DNA of 64,000 bases. Origin: Rhizobium deserti (GTDB taxonomy: Bacteria > Pseudomonadota > Alphaproteobacteria > Rhizobiales > Rhizobiaceae). How positions within the stretch are numbered: position 1 is the first letter of the stretch; every line of letters starts with the position of its first letter. Made by a program: the position numbers and the translations under genes. Below the pieces are notes generated by a model that was not told the origin of the DNA, searched no databases, and saw nothing but the letters and a program-made list of their open reading frames with translations. This document shows positions 63,874 to 64,000 of the stretch, one piece after another. The DNA lies in the NCBI RefSeq assembly GCF_004358025.1, contig NZ_SMTL01000006.1:168295-232294 (forward strand), written 5' to 3'.

Positions 63874-64000
63874 TCAGGCTCCGAAGCCGCCGTCGATTGT
63901 GTGCATCGCGCCGGTGACGAAGCTGGCCTCGGGTCCAGCCAGCCAGGAAACCATTCCCGCGACGTCCTCAGGACGACCGTGGCGCTTGATGGCCATTACA
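63874..64000 (-). CDS. C-terminal end of an SDR-family oxidoreductase, cut by window edge
   Basis: The last 41 codons of a short-chain dehydrogenase: [19 protein letters not shown], then [16 protein letters not shown] before the stop. That is the standard SDR ending (RxGxPEDVA and TGxxxxxDGG). The catalytic part lies outside the window. Confidence 0.85.
   Translation of the reverse strand, partial: VMAIKRHGRPEDVAGMVSWLAGPEASFVTGAMHTIDGGFGA

Noticed and set aside
1..64000. tRNA, rRNA, CRISPR arrays, insertion sequences
   Set aside because: I looked for T-loop signatures, regularly spaced repeats and transposase motifs on both strands and found none convincing.

Overview
The window looks like an accessory region (large plasmid or chromosomal island) of an alphaproteobacterium, most likely a member of the Rhizobiales. 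That assignment is an inference from gene families: FixJ-type and receiver-only response regulators, an HWE-type histidine kinase, a relative of the long 'trifunctional' kinase common in rhizobia, several winged-helix/STAND ATPase regulators, and a GC-rich base composition. I found no rRNA, tRNA, transposase, integrase, replication gene or CRISPR array. Most genes are small metabolic or detoxification modules, each beside its own regulator.

Layout, left to right. 1-2.8 kb: end of an aquaporin, a lone CbiM-like permease, a hairpin-rich non-coding stretch and a small membrane protein. 3.3-7.7 kb: a compact three-gene cassette of flavin-dependent thymidylate synthase (ThyX), a STAS-like/GHKL ATPase and a large protein with two phosphoribosyltransferase-like segments. 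This is the best candidate for an undescribed system. 8.7-10.8 kb: SDR and VOC genes divergent from a LysR regulator. 11-15.2 kb: a 1381-residue sensor kinase that lacks the N-terminal Ser/Thr kinase and ATPase of its relatives. 15.7-21.2 kb: cupin, a repeat-protein pseudogene, a lone receiver, aldo/keto reductase, a TehA-type transporter, an alpha/beta hydrolase and an unknown protein.

21.9-28.3 kb and 44.4-50.1 kb hold four paralogous regulators. Each has a PhoB-type DNA-binding domain followed by a STAND ATPase, and three also have a long helical C-terminal region. They are interleaved with response regulators, a cysteine-less peroxiredoxin-like protein and a catalytically altered SDR. 28.3-31.5 kb is a decay zone: a dps gene with an in-frame stop, a shattered cation-efflux transporter and a 3'-truncated molybdopterin oxidoreductase. 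31.5-43.3 kb: HxlR with a metallo-hydrolase, an MscS channel with a cyclic-nucleotide-binding domain, a flavin disulfide reductase, a secreted cupin, an HWE kinase, a condensation-like acyltransferase, a two-subunit xanthine-dehydrogenase-type enzyme and an AraC regulator.

50.1-55.1 kb is a TetR-controlled operon (MFS, SDR, aldehyde dehydrogenase, glutathione transferase) with a clear palindromic operator in the divergent intergenic. 55.6-59.8 kb is a DMT transporter, MDR oxidoreductase and royal-jelly-family protein operon followed by a LysR gene. 60.4-62.8 kb carries a solitary zinc-hook AAA_13 ATPase resembling RloC/PrrC-type defence proteins, then two small unknown genes and the end of another SDR. 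Functions are from motif recognition only; no database search was possible.
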